Below are positions 37,159 to 45,281 of a stretch of DNA of 64,000 bases, piece after piece. Position 1 is the stretch's first letter, and every line of letters starts with the position of its first letter. Position numbers and translations under genes: made by a program. Origin of the DNA: Marisediminicola senii (GTDB taxonomy: Bacteria > Actinomycetota > Actinomycetes > Actinomycetales > Microbacteriaceae); contig NZ_JAALGE010000003.1 of NCBI RefSeq assembly GCF_011057645.1, forward strand, positions 1 to 64,000, in the 5' to 3' direction. The notes under the pieces were generated by a model. The model was given only the letters and a program-made list of their open reading frames with translations. It made no database searches and was not told where the DNA came from.

Positions 37159-37174
37159 TGGTCACATTCCACGA

Positions 37175-37207
37175 CGAAGGGACGCCGTCGATGACGGCGT
37201 CCCTTCG
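37175..37207 (-). terminator. Terminator hairpin after amtB
   Basis: A 15-bp perfect stem, CGAAGGGACGCCGTC (37175-37189) with GACGGCGTCCCTTCG (37193-37207), around a 3-nt loop. It lies between amtB and the Amt-like gene and separates their transcripts. Confidence 0.7.
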
Positions 37208-37240
37208 GTTCGGTGCCGGCCCATTCGGGCCGTGCGGTGA

Positions 37241-38509
37241 TCAGCGGCTGGGCGTGAGCACGTAGCCCTCTTCACCGTGTACCACGGTGTCGATGCCGGC
37301 GATCTCGTCTTCGTTGTTGACCCGGAAGCCCATCGTCTTCTGGATGATCCAGCCGATGGCGTAGGAGAGCACGAACGAGTAGAGCATCACGGCGAATGCC
37401 GCGATGGCCTGGCGACCGAGTTGGCTGGCGTCGGCGCCGACGAAGAGTCCGACTCCCGTTCCGAAGAACCCGATGTACAGGGTTCCGATGAGGCCACCGA
37501 CGAGGTGGATACCGACCACGTCGAGCGAGTCGTCGAAGCCGAGCTTGAACTTGAGGTCGATCGCGAGCGCGCAGACGACACCGGCGATGATCCCCAGCAG
37601 GATGGCCCACCCCGGGGTCAGCGACGCGCAGGCCGGGGTGATGGCGACGAGGCCGGCGACCGCACCGGAGGCGGCACCCACCGAGGTGGGCTTGCCATCC
37701 TTGATGCGCTCGACCACGAGCCAGCCGAGGATCGCCGCGGCGGGTGCCGCGATCGTGTTGAGGAAGGCGATGGCGGCGACGCCGTCTGCTGCGAGCTCGG
37801 AGCCGGCGTTGAACCCGAACCATCCGAACCAGAGGAGACCGGCGCCGAGCAGCACGAACGGCGGGTTGTGGGGCACGTGGGCACCCTTCGCGAAGCCGAC
37901 GCGCTTGCCGAGCACCAGGGCGAGGGCGAGGGCTGCCGCACCCGCGTTGATGTGCACCGCTGTTCCACCGGCGAAGTCGATGGCGCCGACCGTGTAGGCG
38001 ATCCACCCGCCGTCGACGACCGCGCCGTCGTCACCGAGGGTGAAGTTGAACACCCAGCTGGCGACGGGGAAGTACACGACGGTGGCCCAGATGCCCGCGA
38101 AGACCATCCACGAGCCGAACTTGGCGCGGTCCGCGATTGCTCCGGAGATCAGCGCGACGGTGATGATGGCGAAGGTCGCCTGGAATGCGGCGAAGGCGAT
38201 GAGCGGGAAGTCGCCCTGCACGTCCATCGCCTCGCTGTAGACGCCCGCGAGGCCGAGCTCTGCGGTGTCGATTCCGATGATGCCGTCGATGCCGACGAAG
38301 TTGCCGACGCCCTCGTTCGAGAAGGCGATCGCGTACCCGTAGAGCACCCACAGGACTCCGATGAGTCCGAGGGCACCGAAGCTCATCATCATCATGCTGA
38401 TGACGCTCTTGGCCTTGACGAGTCCCCCGTAGAAGAAAGCGAGGCCGGGCGTCATCAAAAGGACGAGCGCGGACGCAATCAGTAGGAAGGCGGTATTGCC
38501 TTGATCCAT
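37241..38509 (-). CDS. amtB: Ammonium transporter AmtB
   Basis: A trimeric ammonium channel of 422 aa with about eleven membrane helices. The N-terminus NTAFLLIASALVLLMTPGLAFFYGGLV is canonical; the Phe gate lies in FQATFAII, the twin pore histidines are H186 (AVHINAG) and H335 (VGIHLVGG), and the Asp in IDFAGG is kept. The start is ATG at 38509 with an AGAGG ribosome site. Unlike most actinobacterial loci, glnK (PII) and glnD do not follow. A GlnR-type site array lies 100-170 bp upstream, so nitrogen control is expected. Confidence 0.95.
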   Translation of the reverse strand: MDQGNTAFLLIASALVLLMTPGLAFFYGGLVKAKSVISMMMMSFGALGLIGVLWVLYGYAIAFSNEGVGNFVGIDGIIGIDTAELGLAGVYSEAMDVQGDFPLIAFAAFQATFAIITVALISGAIADRAKFGSWMVFAGIWATVVYFPVASWVFNFTLGDDGAVVDGGWIAYTVGAIDFAGGTAVHINAGAAALALALVLGKRVGFAKGAHVPHNPPFVLLGAGLLWFGWFGFNAGSELAADGVAAIAFLNTIAAPAAAILGWLVVERIKDGKPTSVGAASGAVAGLVAITPACASLTPGWAILLGIIAGVVCALAIDLKFKLGFDDSLDVVGIHLVGGLIGTLYIGFFGTGVGLFVGADASQLGRQAIAAFAVMLYSFVLSYAIGWIIQKTMGFRVNNEDEIAGIDTVVHGEEGYVLTPSR

Positions 38510-38610
38510 CGTGAACCTCTCTGTATGTGCTGGGCATGAGCCGGTGGCGGCGCGAGGTGCATCGGGTGCGCCGGCCCACGTCGGGTACGACGACAGCTTC
38601 CCGGAGCCAC

Positions 38611-38679
38611 GTTTCGGCAGGGGCCTGCACATGTTTCCGCGGCGTTACACGCGGCGTGGCGATGTTAACTTCGTGTTTC
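38611..38679 (-). promoter_or_regulatory. GlnR-type nitrogen-control sites upstream of amtB
   Basis: On the minus strand GTAAC-N6-GAAAC (38648 to 38633) matches the actinobacterial GlnR half-site pair gTnAC-N6-GaAAC exactly. A further GAAAC lies at 38615-38611, in phase at 22 bp, and a second pair GAAAC-N6-TTAAC spans 38679-38664. The array is 100-170 bp upstream of the amtB start, typical for GlnR activation. Binding is inferred; glnR is not in this window. Confidence 0.65.
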
Positions 38680-38768
38680 GCGGCGCTGGGGATGCGCTCC
38701 GGACTCCCCACGGAACCACCGGGCTGCGTGACGGATCAGGCCAGACGGCGCAGGGCGGACGCGAGCGT

Positions 38769-39788
38769 TCAGGCCGACGCGAGGGCGATCAGCCGGGAGG
38801 TCGCCCTGAGGTACTTCTTGCGGTAGCCACCGGCCAGCATGTCCTCGGCGAACATCTGGTCGAGCGGGAGCCCCGACGCATAGACCCTGATCTGGGCGTC
38901 GTACAGGCGGTCGACGAACGCGACCATTCGCAGGGCGTCGGTCTGGCTGGTCAGCTCGTGCACGCCGCGGATTCCCACCGCGTCCAGCCCGTCGACCAGG
39001 TTCACGTAGCGCGACGGGTGCACCGACGCGAGATGGGCGAGCACATCGTCGAAGTCGTCGAGCGTGACGGTATCGCCCGCGGAGGCCACGGCGGCGTCGA
39101 GGTCATCGGGGGCGACGACGACGGCGTGGCCGGTGAATGAGCGGTGCCGGTAGTCGAGGCCGTCGATGCGCATGGTGGCGAACTGTGCCGCGAGCGCGTC
39201 GATCTCGCGCAGGAAGTCGCTCGCCGCGAAGCGGCCCTCCCCCAGCGCGTTGGGCGGGGTGTTCGACGTCGCCGCGATCTGGGTTCCCGTCGCGACGAGG
39301 TCGGACAGCAGCCGAGACACCAGTCGTGTGTCGCCGGGGTCGTCGAGCTCGAACTCGTCGATGCACAGCAGCGTGGAGCCGCGCAGCAGCTCGACGGTGG
39401 GCGCGTACCCGAGCGCGCCGACCAGGGCGGTGTACTCGATGAAGGTCCCGAAGTACTTGCGGCCGGGGGCACGGTGCCACAGTGCGGCCAGGAGATGGGT
39501 CTTGCCGACGCCGAACCCTCCGTCGAGGTACATGCCGGGCAGTGTCGTCGGTGCCTTGCGACGCTTGAAGAACCCGGTGACCGGTGCGGCGTTCCAGCGG
39601 TCGCCGAACGCGCGCACGGCGTCGACCGCCTCCGACTGGCTGGGGTAGTCGGCGTCGGGCCGGTACGAGTCGACGGTGGCGTCGGCGAATTGACGCGGGG
39701 GCACCAGGTGCTTGACGATCTGCTCGCCGCTGATGGTGGGCTTGCGATCCACGAGCCGGCCAACGGTGGCTGTTCGGTCACCGGTCAC
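38769..39788 (-). CDS. zapE: ZapE/AFG1-like ATPase
   Basis: An AAA+-related P-loop ATPase of 339 aa. Walker A is GGFGVGKTH (starting near residue 90), Walker B is LLCIDEFELDD, and sensor I lies in ATSNTPPNALGEG. The family includes E. coli ZapE, which affects the Z ring, and mitochondrial AFG1. Actinobacterial members are common but untested, so the cell-division role is not assured. The start is GTG; a promoter region of about 200 bp separates it from the divergent sseA. Confidence 0.9.
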   Translation of the reverse strand: MTGDRTATVGRLVDRKPTISGEQIVKHLVPPRQFADATVDSYRPDADYPSQSEAVDAVRAFGDRWNAAPVTGFFKRRKAPTTLPGMYLDGGFGVGKTHLLAALWHRAPGRKYFGTFIEYTALVGALGYAPTVELLRGSTLLCIDEFELDDPGDTRLVSRLLSDLVATGTQIAATSNTPPNALGEGRFAASDFLREIDALAAQFATMRIDGLDYRHRSFTGHAVVVAPDDLDAAVASAGDTVTLDDFDDVLAHLASVHPSRYVNLVDGLDAVGIRGVHELTSQTDALRMVAFVDRLYDAQIRVYASGLPLDQMFAEDMLAGGYRKKYLRATSRLIALASA

Positions 39789-39986
39789 GATTCACGCCTC
39801 GCCTGTCTGTCTGGTTTCGGAAACGGAGCCCGGGGAGTGGAGACCTGAACGGCGCGTGTGTCGAACTCTTACGGCCCTCAGGAATGTCGCCTGCCGAATC
39901 CGTAGATTCGAAGCGGCGCTCGCCGAAAGCCTAACCTTGCAGGAGTTCGCGTCGCGCCGGTGACCCGGCGCCTACAGGAGGAATTC

Positions 39987-40889
39987 ATGACCATCGAAGC
40001 GGATCCGTCCCCCACACTCGCGGGCTTCGCCCACCCAGAACGCCTGGTCACCACCGAGTGGCTCGCATCGAAGCTCGGCACCCCCGGCTTGGTGGTCGTC
40101 GAATCCGATGAAGACGTGTTGCTCTACGAGACCGGCCACATCCCAGGGGCGGTCAAGATCGACTGGCACACCGACCTCAACGACCCGGTCGAACGCGACT
40201 ACATCGACGGAGCGGCATTCGCCGGGCTGCTCGGCTCCCGCGGCATCTCGCGCGATTCCACCGTGGTGATCTACGGAGACAAGAACAACTGGTGGGCTGC
40301 CTATGCGCTATGGGTGTTCACCCTGTTCGGGCACGCCGACGTTCGCCTGCTCGATGGCGGTCGAGCCAAGTGGGAAGCCGAGGGTCGCGAGTACACGACG
40401 GAGCGCACCGAGGCGGTACGGGTCGACTATCCTGTCGTCGAACGCGACGACAGCGGCATCCGTGCATTCAAGGACGACGTGCTGGCGCACCTCGGCAAGC
40501 CCCTCATCGACGTGCGGTCGCCTGAGGAGTTCTCGGGCGAACGCACCACCGCCCCCGCCTATCCGGAAGAGGGCGCCCTGCGCGCCGGCCACATCCCCAC
40601 CGCGGCGAACGTGCCCTGGGGCAAGGCCGCCGCGGAGGACGGTACGTTCCGTCCGGTCGCCGAGCTGGACGCGCTCTATCGCGATGGGGCTGGACTCTCC
40701 CCCGACGACGAGGTCATCGCCTACTGCCGCATCGGCGAGCGGTCGTCGCACACCTGGTTCGTGCTCACCCACCTGCTGGGCTTCGAGAACGTGCGCAACT
40801 ACGACGGATCGTGGACCGAGTGGGGCAGCGCCGTGCGCGTTCCGATCGCGACCGGCAGCGAGCCGGGCAAACTGCCAGCCCGGCGCTGA
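39987..40889 (+). CDS. sseA: Thiosulfate/3-mercaptopyruvate sulfurtransferase
   Basis: A two-domain rhodanese, 300 aa. The N-terminal inactive domain contains [16 protein letters not shown] and the C-terminal catalytic domain has Cys247 in [12 protein letters not shown], the six-residue loop of this group. It transfers sulfur from thiosulfate or 3-mercaptopyruvate to an acceptor such as cyanide or a thiol. An ideal AGGAGG site lies just before the ATG. The next gene encodes SufE, so the two may act together in sulfur mobilisation. Confidence 0.93.
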   Translation: MTIEADPSPTLAGFAHPERLVTTEWLASKLGTPGLVVVESDEDVLLYETGHIPGAVKIDWHTDLNDPVERDYIDGAAFAGLLGSRGISRDSTVVIYGDKNNWWAAYALWVFTLFGHADVRLLDGGRAKWEAEGREYTTERTEAVRVDYPVVERDDSGIRAFKDDVLAHLGKPLIDVRSPEEFSGERTTAPAYPEEGALRAGHIPTAANVPWGKAAAEDGTFRPVAELDALYRDGAGLSPDDEVIAYCRIGERSSHTWFVLTHLLGFENVRNYDGSWTEWGSAVRVPIATGSEPGKLPARR

Positions 40890-40950
40890 CCGACGCTCGC
40901 CCGCCGCGTGGCTCAGGGGCGCCCGCCCGTCGCCAGGTGCTGCGCAGACG

Positions 40951-40956
40951 GATAAT
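40951..40956 (+). promoter_or_regulatory. -10 box of likely leaderless promoter for sufE
   Basis: GATAAT, 7 nt before the ATG at 40964; it also overlaps the alternative ATG at 40955 and argues against it. Confidence 0.45.
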
Positions 40957-40963
40957 GGAGACC

Positions 40964-41398
40964 ATGCCCTCCCTGCCTGACTCCCTCGCGCGCATTCGCG
41001 ACGACTTCCTCGAACTCGAGCAGCAGGACCGCCTGCTCCTGCTGCTCGAGTTCGCCAACGACCTCCCCGAGCTGCCTGACCGGTTTCGTGACCACCCCGA
41101 CCTGCTGGAGCGGGTCGAGGAATGCCAGGCCCCGGTCTTCATCTTCGTCGAGGTCGACGACGACGACACCGTGCAGATGTTCGCGACGGCGCCGCGCGAG
41201 GCACCGACCACCCGCGGGTTCGCGTCGATCCTCGTGCAGGGTCTCAGCGGTCTCAGCGCGAGCGAGGTGCTCGCCGTCCCCGACGACTTTCCGCAGACCA
41301 TCGGGCTGAGCGCTGCGGTGAGCCCGCTGCGCCTGCGCGGCATGACCGGCCTGCTCGGGCGCGCCAAGCGGCAGGTCACGGCGAAGCAGGCGGCGTGA
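40964..41398 (+). CDS. sufE: SufE-family sulfur acceptor protein
   Basis: A 144-aa cysteine desulfurase partner. The key Cys54 is in the loop VEECQAPVFI, which accepts persulfide sulfur. The first helix region LARIRDDFLELEQQDRLLLLLEF and the final SPLRLRGMTGLLGRAKRQV are typical of actinobacterial SufE. I prefer ATG 40964 because GATAAT lies 7 nt upstream. It shares an overlapping GTGA junction with the RibD-like gene. Confidence 0.92.
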   Translation: MPSLPDSLARIRDDFLELEQQDRLLLLLEFANDLPELPDRFRDHPDLLERVEECQAPVFIFVEVDDDDTVQMFATAPREAPTTRGFASILVQGLSGLSASEVLAVPDDFPQTIGLSAAVSPLRLRGMTGLLGRAKRQVTAKQAA

Positions 41399-42123
41399 GG
41401 GTCCACCGGTTGTTCCCGGCGTCGACCGAGGTCATCGACGCCGACGACGACGGAGCACGCGATGCCCTCGCCCGACGGTACGAGACACCCGCCCCGGCGT
41501 GGCTGCGCCTCACGCTCATCGCCAGCGTGAGCGGCAGCGCAGCCGGCGCAGACGGTACGTCGGACACCCTGACCAACCCGGTCGACCGCATGATCCTCGG
41601 CGCCATCCGGTCTCGCGCCGACGTCGTGCTTGTCGGCGCGCAGACCGTGCGGCACGAGGGCTACGTGCTGCCGCGGGGCCGCGCCATGGCGGTCATCACG
41701 ATGAGCGGCAACCTCGACGGGCACCGGTTCGGCGCGCCGCCGGAGCCCGGCCAGCTCATCGTCATCTGCCCACCCGCCGCTGCCGAGCGCGCCGCGGAGT
41801 CGCTCGGCGTGCCCGCGACCGTCGTCACCGTCGACGCGGTGGATGGCGGCATCCCGATGCACACCGCCATCGCCGAGCTGCACAGCCGCGGCCTGACCAG
41901 CATCGTGTGCGAGGGCGGACCGGCGCTCGCCGCCCAGCTGCTCGACGCCGGAGCGGTCGACGAGCTGTGCCTCGCGACGAGTCCCATGGTCACCGCCAGC
42001 AGGGTGGCCCTGTTCGGCGACCGGGCGATCGCCGACTCGCGGCTGCGGCTCGACCAGTTGTTGATGGATGACTCGAGCACCCTCTACGCGCGGTGGCGGG
42101 TCATCCGCCACGGCGACGACTGA
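41395..42123 (+). CDS. RibD C-terminal-domain (dihydrofolate reductase-fold) protein
   Basis: A 242-aa NADPH-dependent reductase-like protein. Motifs LTLIASVSGSAAGADGTSDTL, DRMILGAIRSRADVVLVGAQTVRHEGY and IVCEGGPALAAQLLDAGAVDELCL place it in the RibD C-domain/pyrimidine reductase family. It lacks the deaminase half of RibD, and no riboflavin genes are near, so its substrate is unclear. The GTG start overlaps the sufE stop by 4 bp; the longer in-frame region upstream is the sufE gene in another frame. Confidence 0.85.
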   Translation: MRVHRLFPASTEVIDADDDGARDALARRYETPAPAWLRLTLIASVSGSAAGADGTSDTLTNPVDRMILGAIRSRADVVLVGAQTVRHEGYVLPRGRAMAVITMSGNLDGHRFGAPPEPGQLIVICPPAAAERAAESLGVPATVVTVDAVDGGIPMHTAIAELHSRGLTSIVCEGGPALAAQLLDAGAVDELCLATSPMVTASRVALFGDRAIADSRLRLDQLLMDDSSTLYARWRVIRHGDD

Positions 42124-42153
42124 GCCGGCCGGCGTACGCGAGGTGACGGGCCG

Positions 42154-43338
42154 TCAGCGCGGCGACAGCCCGCCGAGCCAGTCGCGCACCTCTGCCGTGA
42201 ACCGGTCGGGATCGTAGTTCCACAGCTTGGCGTGCCGCGCACCGGTCCACCGGTGCATCGTCACGATGTCCGGCCGCAGTGCGGCAAGCTCCTTCGAGGC
42301 CGACGGCGGCACGTAGCCGTCGTCGTCGCTGTGCTGGATGAGGATCGGCACGGCGAGCTCGTCGGCGCGGCGCACGAAATCGAGGGCGGGAAAATCGAGT
42401 GGGGCGTCGAGGCCGGCGAGCCGGTGCATCCGCTCGCTCGACAGCAGGCGCAGGACGGCGCGCCGCACCGGCCCCCACACGCGCATCTCCCTGGCCTGGA
42501 AGTCGAGGGTGGGCGCCCAGTCGACGACCGGGGATTCCAGCGCCACACCGCGCACGAGGCCCGCCAGCGGCGAACGGGTGAGTGCCTGCAGGGCCACCGC
42601 TCCCCCCATCGACCAGCCCATCAACACGATGTCGGTGGCACCGCGCCCGGCGGCGAACGCCATCGCCGCGTCGACGTCCCGCCACTCGGTGTTGCCGAGC
42701 GCATATCGTCGGTCGGCGCTCCACGGAGCCTCGCCGTCGTTGCGCCAGGAGACCAGCAGGCAGGCGTAGCCGGCCTCGAGGAACACCGGAACGGCCCGCA
42801 GCGCCTCCTGCCTGCGCACTCCCCTGCCGTGCACGAGAACGACCCAGCGTTCGCTGCCGCCCTCCGGCTCGACGATCCAGGCCGGGGCAGGACCCAGCTC
42901 GGTGGGGATCATCACGCTCTCCGCGTCGAAGCCGTGGTCGGCCGGGGTCAGGTAGAACCAGCCGCTGAAGCGAGCCCTGGTCGCCGATGCGATGTCGCCG
43001 AAGTCGACCGCGAGCAGGCGACGGGTGACGGTCGCGGCATCGCGCGTCACGATGTCGCCCAGCTTCGCGTGGCCGGAGTCAAGGGAGAACCACAGCCCGT
43101 ACCTGCCTGGCAGCACGGTATCCGGTGACGCATCGAGGGTGACGGTGCACTCGTCGAGGTCGACGCCCTTCACGACGACGACCTCGCGGAGCAGGCGGGG
43201 CGGCGTCACGACGACGCGGGCCACGAGGATCGTCATCGCCCCCGTGATCACCGCGGCAGCCGAGATCGCGGTGCCGACGAGTACCGCGAGGGCATTCCGG
43301 AGGCCGAACCGGACGGCGTGGCTCCGGAGTTCTCTCAC
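42154..43338 (-). CDS. Membrane-anchored alpha/beta hydrolase
   Basis: A 394-aa serine hydrolase-fold protein. A membrane helix near residues 15-43 is followed by an additional beta domain (about 50-150). The hydrolase domain has the VLVHGRG oxyanion loop, nucleophile Ser243 in GWSMGG, an acid in HSDDDGYVPP and the catalytic His in GARHAKLWN. The substrate is unknown; esterase or acyl transfer activity is possible. The GTG start and TAAAGT -10 overlap the promoter of the divergent DUF3000 gene. Confidence 0.85.
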   Translation of the reverse strand: MRELRSHAVRFGLRNALAVLVGTAISAAAVITGAMTILVARVVVTPPRLLREVVVVKGVDLDECTVTLDASPDTVLPGRYGLWFSLDSGHAKLGDIVTRDAATVTRRLLAVDFGDIASATRARFSGWFYLTPADHGFDAESVMIPTELGPAPAWIVEPEGGSERWVVLVHGRGVRRQEALRAVPVFLEAGYACLLVSWRNDGEAPWSADRRYALGNTEWRDVDAAMAFAAGRGATDIVLMGWSMGGAVALQALTRSPLAGLVRGVALESPVVDWAPTLDFQAREMRVWGPVRRAVLRLLSSERMHRLAGLDAPLDFPALDFVRRADELAVPILIQHSDDDGYVPPSASKELAALRPDIVTMHRWTGARHAKLWNYDPDRFTAEVRDWLGGLSPR

Positions 43339-43360
43339 GGGTGAACTTTAGTCTGTCCTC
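43339..43360. promoter_or_regulatory. Bidirectional leaderless promoter with overlapping -10 boxes
   Basis: Only 22 bp separate two GTG start codons. The plus-strand -10 TAGTCT (43349-43354) is 6 nt before GTG 43361. The minus-strand -10 TAAAGT (43350-43345) is 6 nt before GTG 43338. The two hexamers share the two bases TA at 43349-43350. Both mRNAs should start at or near their start codon, about 23 bp apart. Confidence 0.65.
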
Positions 43361-43957
43361 GTGTCCGAACCATCAGCACGTGCACCGATCCCCCTCGCCT
43401 TCGCGGCGGCCGTCGAATCCGTGCGGCGTGCCGCCACGCGTGCCGAACTGGTGGTGACCGAGATCCCCTCGCCCGGCAGCCTCGCGCCGTACTCGATAGC
43501 GCTCGGGGCCGACATCACGCCCGCGCGTCACGAGGTCGACTCCGACCAGGGGACCGGGCGGTTCATCCTGCTGTTCGACCCCGCGGCCCCCGAGGCGTGG
43601 GGCGGGCAATTTCGCGTGGTGTGCTTCGCGCAGGCGCCGCTCGAGACCGACATCGGGGTCGACCCGTTCCTCGCCGACGTCGCGTGGTCGTGGCTGGTCG
43701 ATGCCCTCGCGACGAAGCGAGCCAACTATCACTCGATCTCGGGCACGGCGACCAAGATCCTCTCCACCGGCTTCGGCGAACTGGCCGACCAGGGCGACGG
43801 TGCCCAGATCGAACTCCGTGCCTCCTGGTCGCCCCGCGACACCGACATCGCGTCCCATGTGGAAAGCTGGGGCGAACTGTTGTGCATGTTGGCGGGCCTC
43901 CCGCCGAGCATCGAAGGAGTGACTGTGCTGTCCGCCCGACGAGTGGGACGTGAGTAA
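43361..43957 (+). CDS. DUF3000 protein
   Basis: A 198-aa cytosolic protein of an actinobacterial family of unknown function. Recognisable blocks are PLAFAAAVESVRRAATRAELVVTEIPSPG, GRFILLFDPAAPEAWGGQFRVVCFAQAPLE and DVAWSWLVDALATK. The GTG start is 6 nt after a -10 TAGTCT, so the transcript is probably leaderless. It overlaps the RNase D gene by 8 bp; this DUF3000-RNase D pairing is common in actinobacteria. Confidence 0.9.
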   Translation: MSEPSARAPIPLAFAAAVESVRRAATRAELVVTEIPSPGSLAPYSIALGADITPARHEVDSDQGTGRFILLFDPAAPEAWGGQFRVVCFAQAPLETDIGVDPFLADVAWSWLVDALATKRANYHSISGTATKILSTGFGELADQGDGAQIELRASWSPRDTDIASHVESWGELLCMLAGLPPSIEGVTVLSARRVGRE

Positions 43958-45206
43958 CCCGTCCCCGGAGACGCCCCTTCCCCCGGTGACGGCGGAAGAC
44001 GCGGCTCCCCACGCCCGCATGAGCGTCATCGACATCCGCGAGCAGTACCTCGCGGCCGTCGAGGCGATCGCTGCGGGCCACGGTCCCATCGCCATCGACG
44101 CCGAACGCGCATCCGGGTTCCGGTATTCGCAGCGCGCCTACCTCATCCAGATCTTCCGTCGCGGTTCCGGGATCTTCCTGTTCGATCCGCCGGCCATCGG
44201 TTCGTTCGCGGAGCTGAACGACGCCATCCGCGACGAGGAGTGGGTGCTGCACGCCGCGAGCCAGGATCTCGCCTGCCTTCGCGAGGTCGGCCTCGACCCC
44301 ACCCGCATCTTCGACACCGAACTCGGCGCCCGCCTCGCCGGGCTCCCTCGCGTCGGACTCGGCACCGTCGTCGAGGACCTGCTCGGGGTGCACCTCGCGA
44401 AGGAGCACTCCGCAGCCGACTGGTCGACACGTCCGCTGCCACAGGCCTGGCTCGTCTACGCCGCGCTCGACGTCGAGCTGCTGGTCGACCTCCGCGACGC
44501 GATGGCCGAGCTCCTCGAACGCCAGCGCAAGGGCGGCATCGCCGCGCAGGAGTTCGCGACGGTGCTCGGCCGCGAGGCCAAGCCGCCGCGCGCGGACGCA
44601 TGGCGACGCCTTTCTGGACTGCATGCCGTGCACAACGCCCGCAACCTCGCGGTGGCCAAGTCGTTGTGGGAGGCACGCGACGCCTACGCGCGCGAGATCG
44701 ACACCGCGCCGGGGCGCATCGTGCCGGATTCGTCGCTCGTCGCCGCGGCGCGGGTGCTGCCGGAGTCGAAGCGCGACCTGGCGGCCCTGCGCGAATTCAA
44801 TGGCCGGGCCAGCCGGTCGGAGATCGACCGGTGGTGGGGCGCCATCGACGCCGGCCGCTCGACCGACGACCTTCCCCCGCTTCGAGTGCCGTCTGAGTCG
44901 ATTCCCGCGCCGCGGGTGTGGTCCGACCGCAACCCCCCGGCAGACGCCAGGCTCAAGAGCGCCAGGAGTGCGCTCGCGGAGGTGTCCGAGCTGCTCGACA
45001 TCCCGCTCGAGAACCTGCTCACCCCCGAGACGTTGCGCCGCCTGGCATGGTCGCCGCCGAGCCCGCTCGACCTCGCCGGCGTGCGGGATGCACTGAAGCA
45101 ACTCGACGCCCGTCCCTGGCAAATTGACGCAACCGCACAGGTAATCCTGCATGCCTTTGTAGATGCCAGCCAAAGCGCGGCAGAGCCGAACGATACGGCC
45201 TCGTAG
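43950..45206 (+). CDS. rnd: Ribonuclease D family 3'-5' exonuclease
   Basis: A DEDD exoribonuclease of 418 aa for 3' trimming of tRNA and other RNAs. The acidic motifs are IAIDAERASGFRYSQ (Exo I), HAASQDLACL (Exo II) and WLVYAALDVELLVDLRD (Exo III, DEDD-y). One or two HRDC domains follow: RNLAVAKSLWEARDAYARE with PDSSLVAAARVLP at about residues 235-265, and a C-terminal helical part. The GTG start overlaps DUF3000 by 8 bp. Confidence 0.92.
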   Translation: MSNPSPETPLPPVTAEDAAPHARMSVIDIREQYLAAVEAIAAGHGPIAIDAERASGFRYSQRAYLIQIFRRGSGIFLFDPPAIGSFAELNDAIRDEEWVLHAASQDLACLREVGLDPTRIFDTELGARLAGLPRVGLGTVVEDLLGVHLAKEHSAADWSTRPLPQAWLVYAALDVELLVDLRDAMAELLERQRKGGIAAQEFATVLGREAKPPRADAWRRLSGLHAVHNARNLAVAKSLWEARDAYAREIDTAPGRIVPDSSLVAAARVLPESKRDLAALREFNGRASRSEIDRWWGAIDAGRSTDDLPPLRVPSESIPAPRVWSDRNPPADARLKSARSALAEVSELLDIPLENLLTPETLRRLAWSPPSPLDLAGVRDALKQLDARPWQIDATAQVILHAFVDASQSAAEPNDTAS

Positions 45207-45281
45207 GAAGAATCAAACGATGCCCGGCCCATTTTGCCGTCGGCCTAGGCTCGAATAATCCGTCCTGACGTTGGAGGCACC

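Noticed and set aside
45207-45281. Promoter of the thiolase gene with TTGCCG and AATAAT
   Set aside because: The spacing of about 14 bp between the two hexamers is too short for a confident sigma-70-type call.
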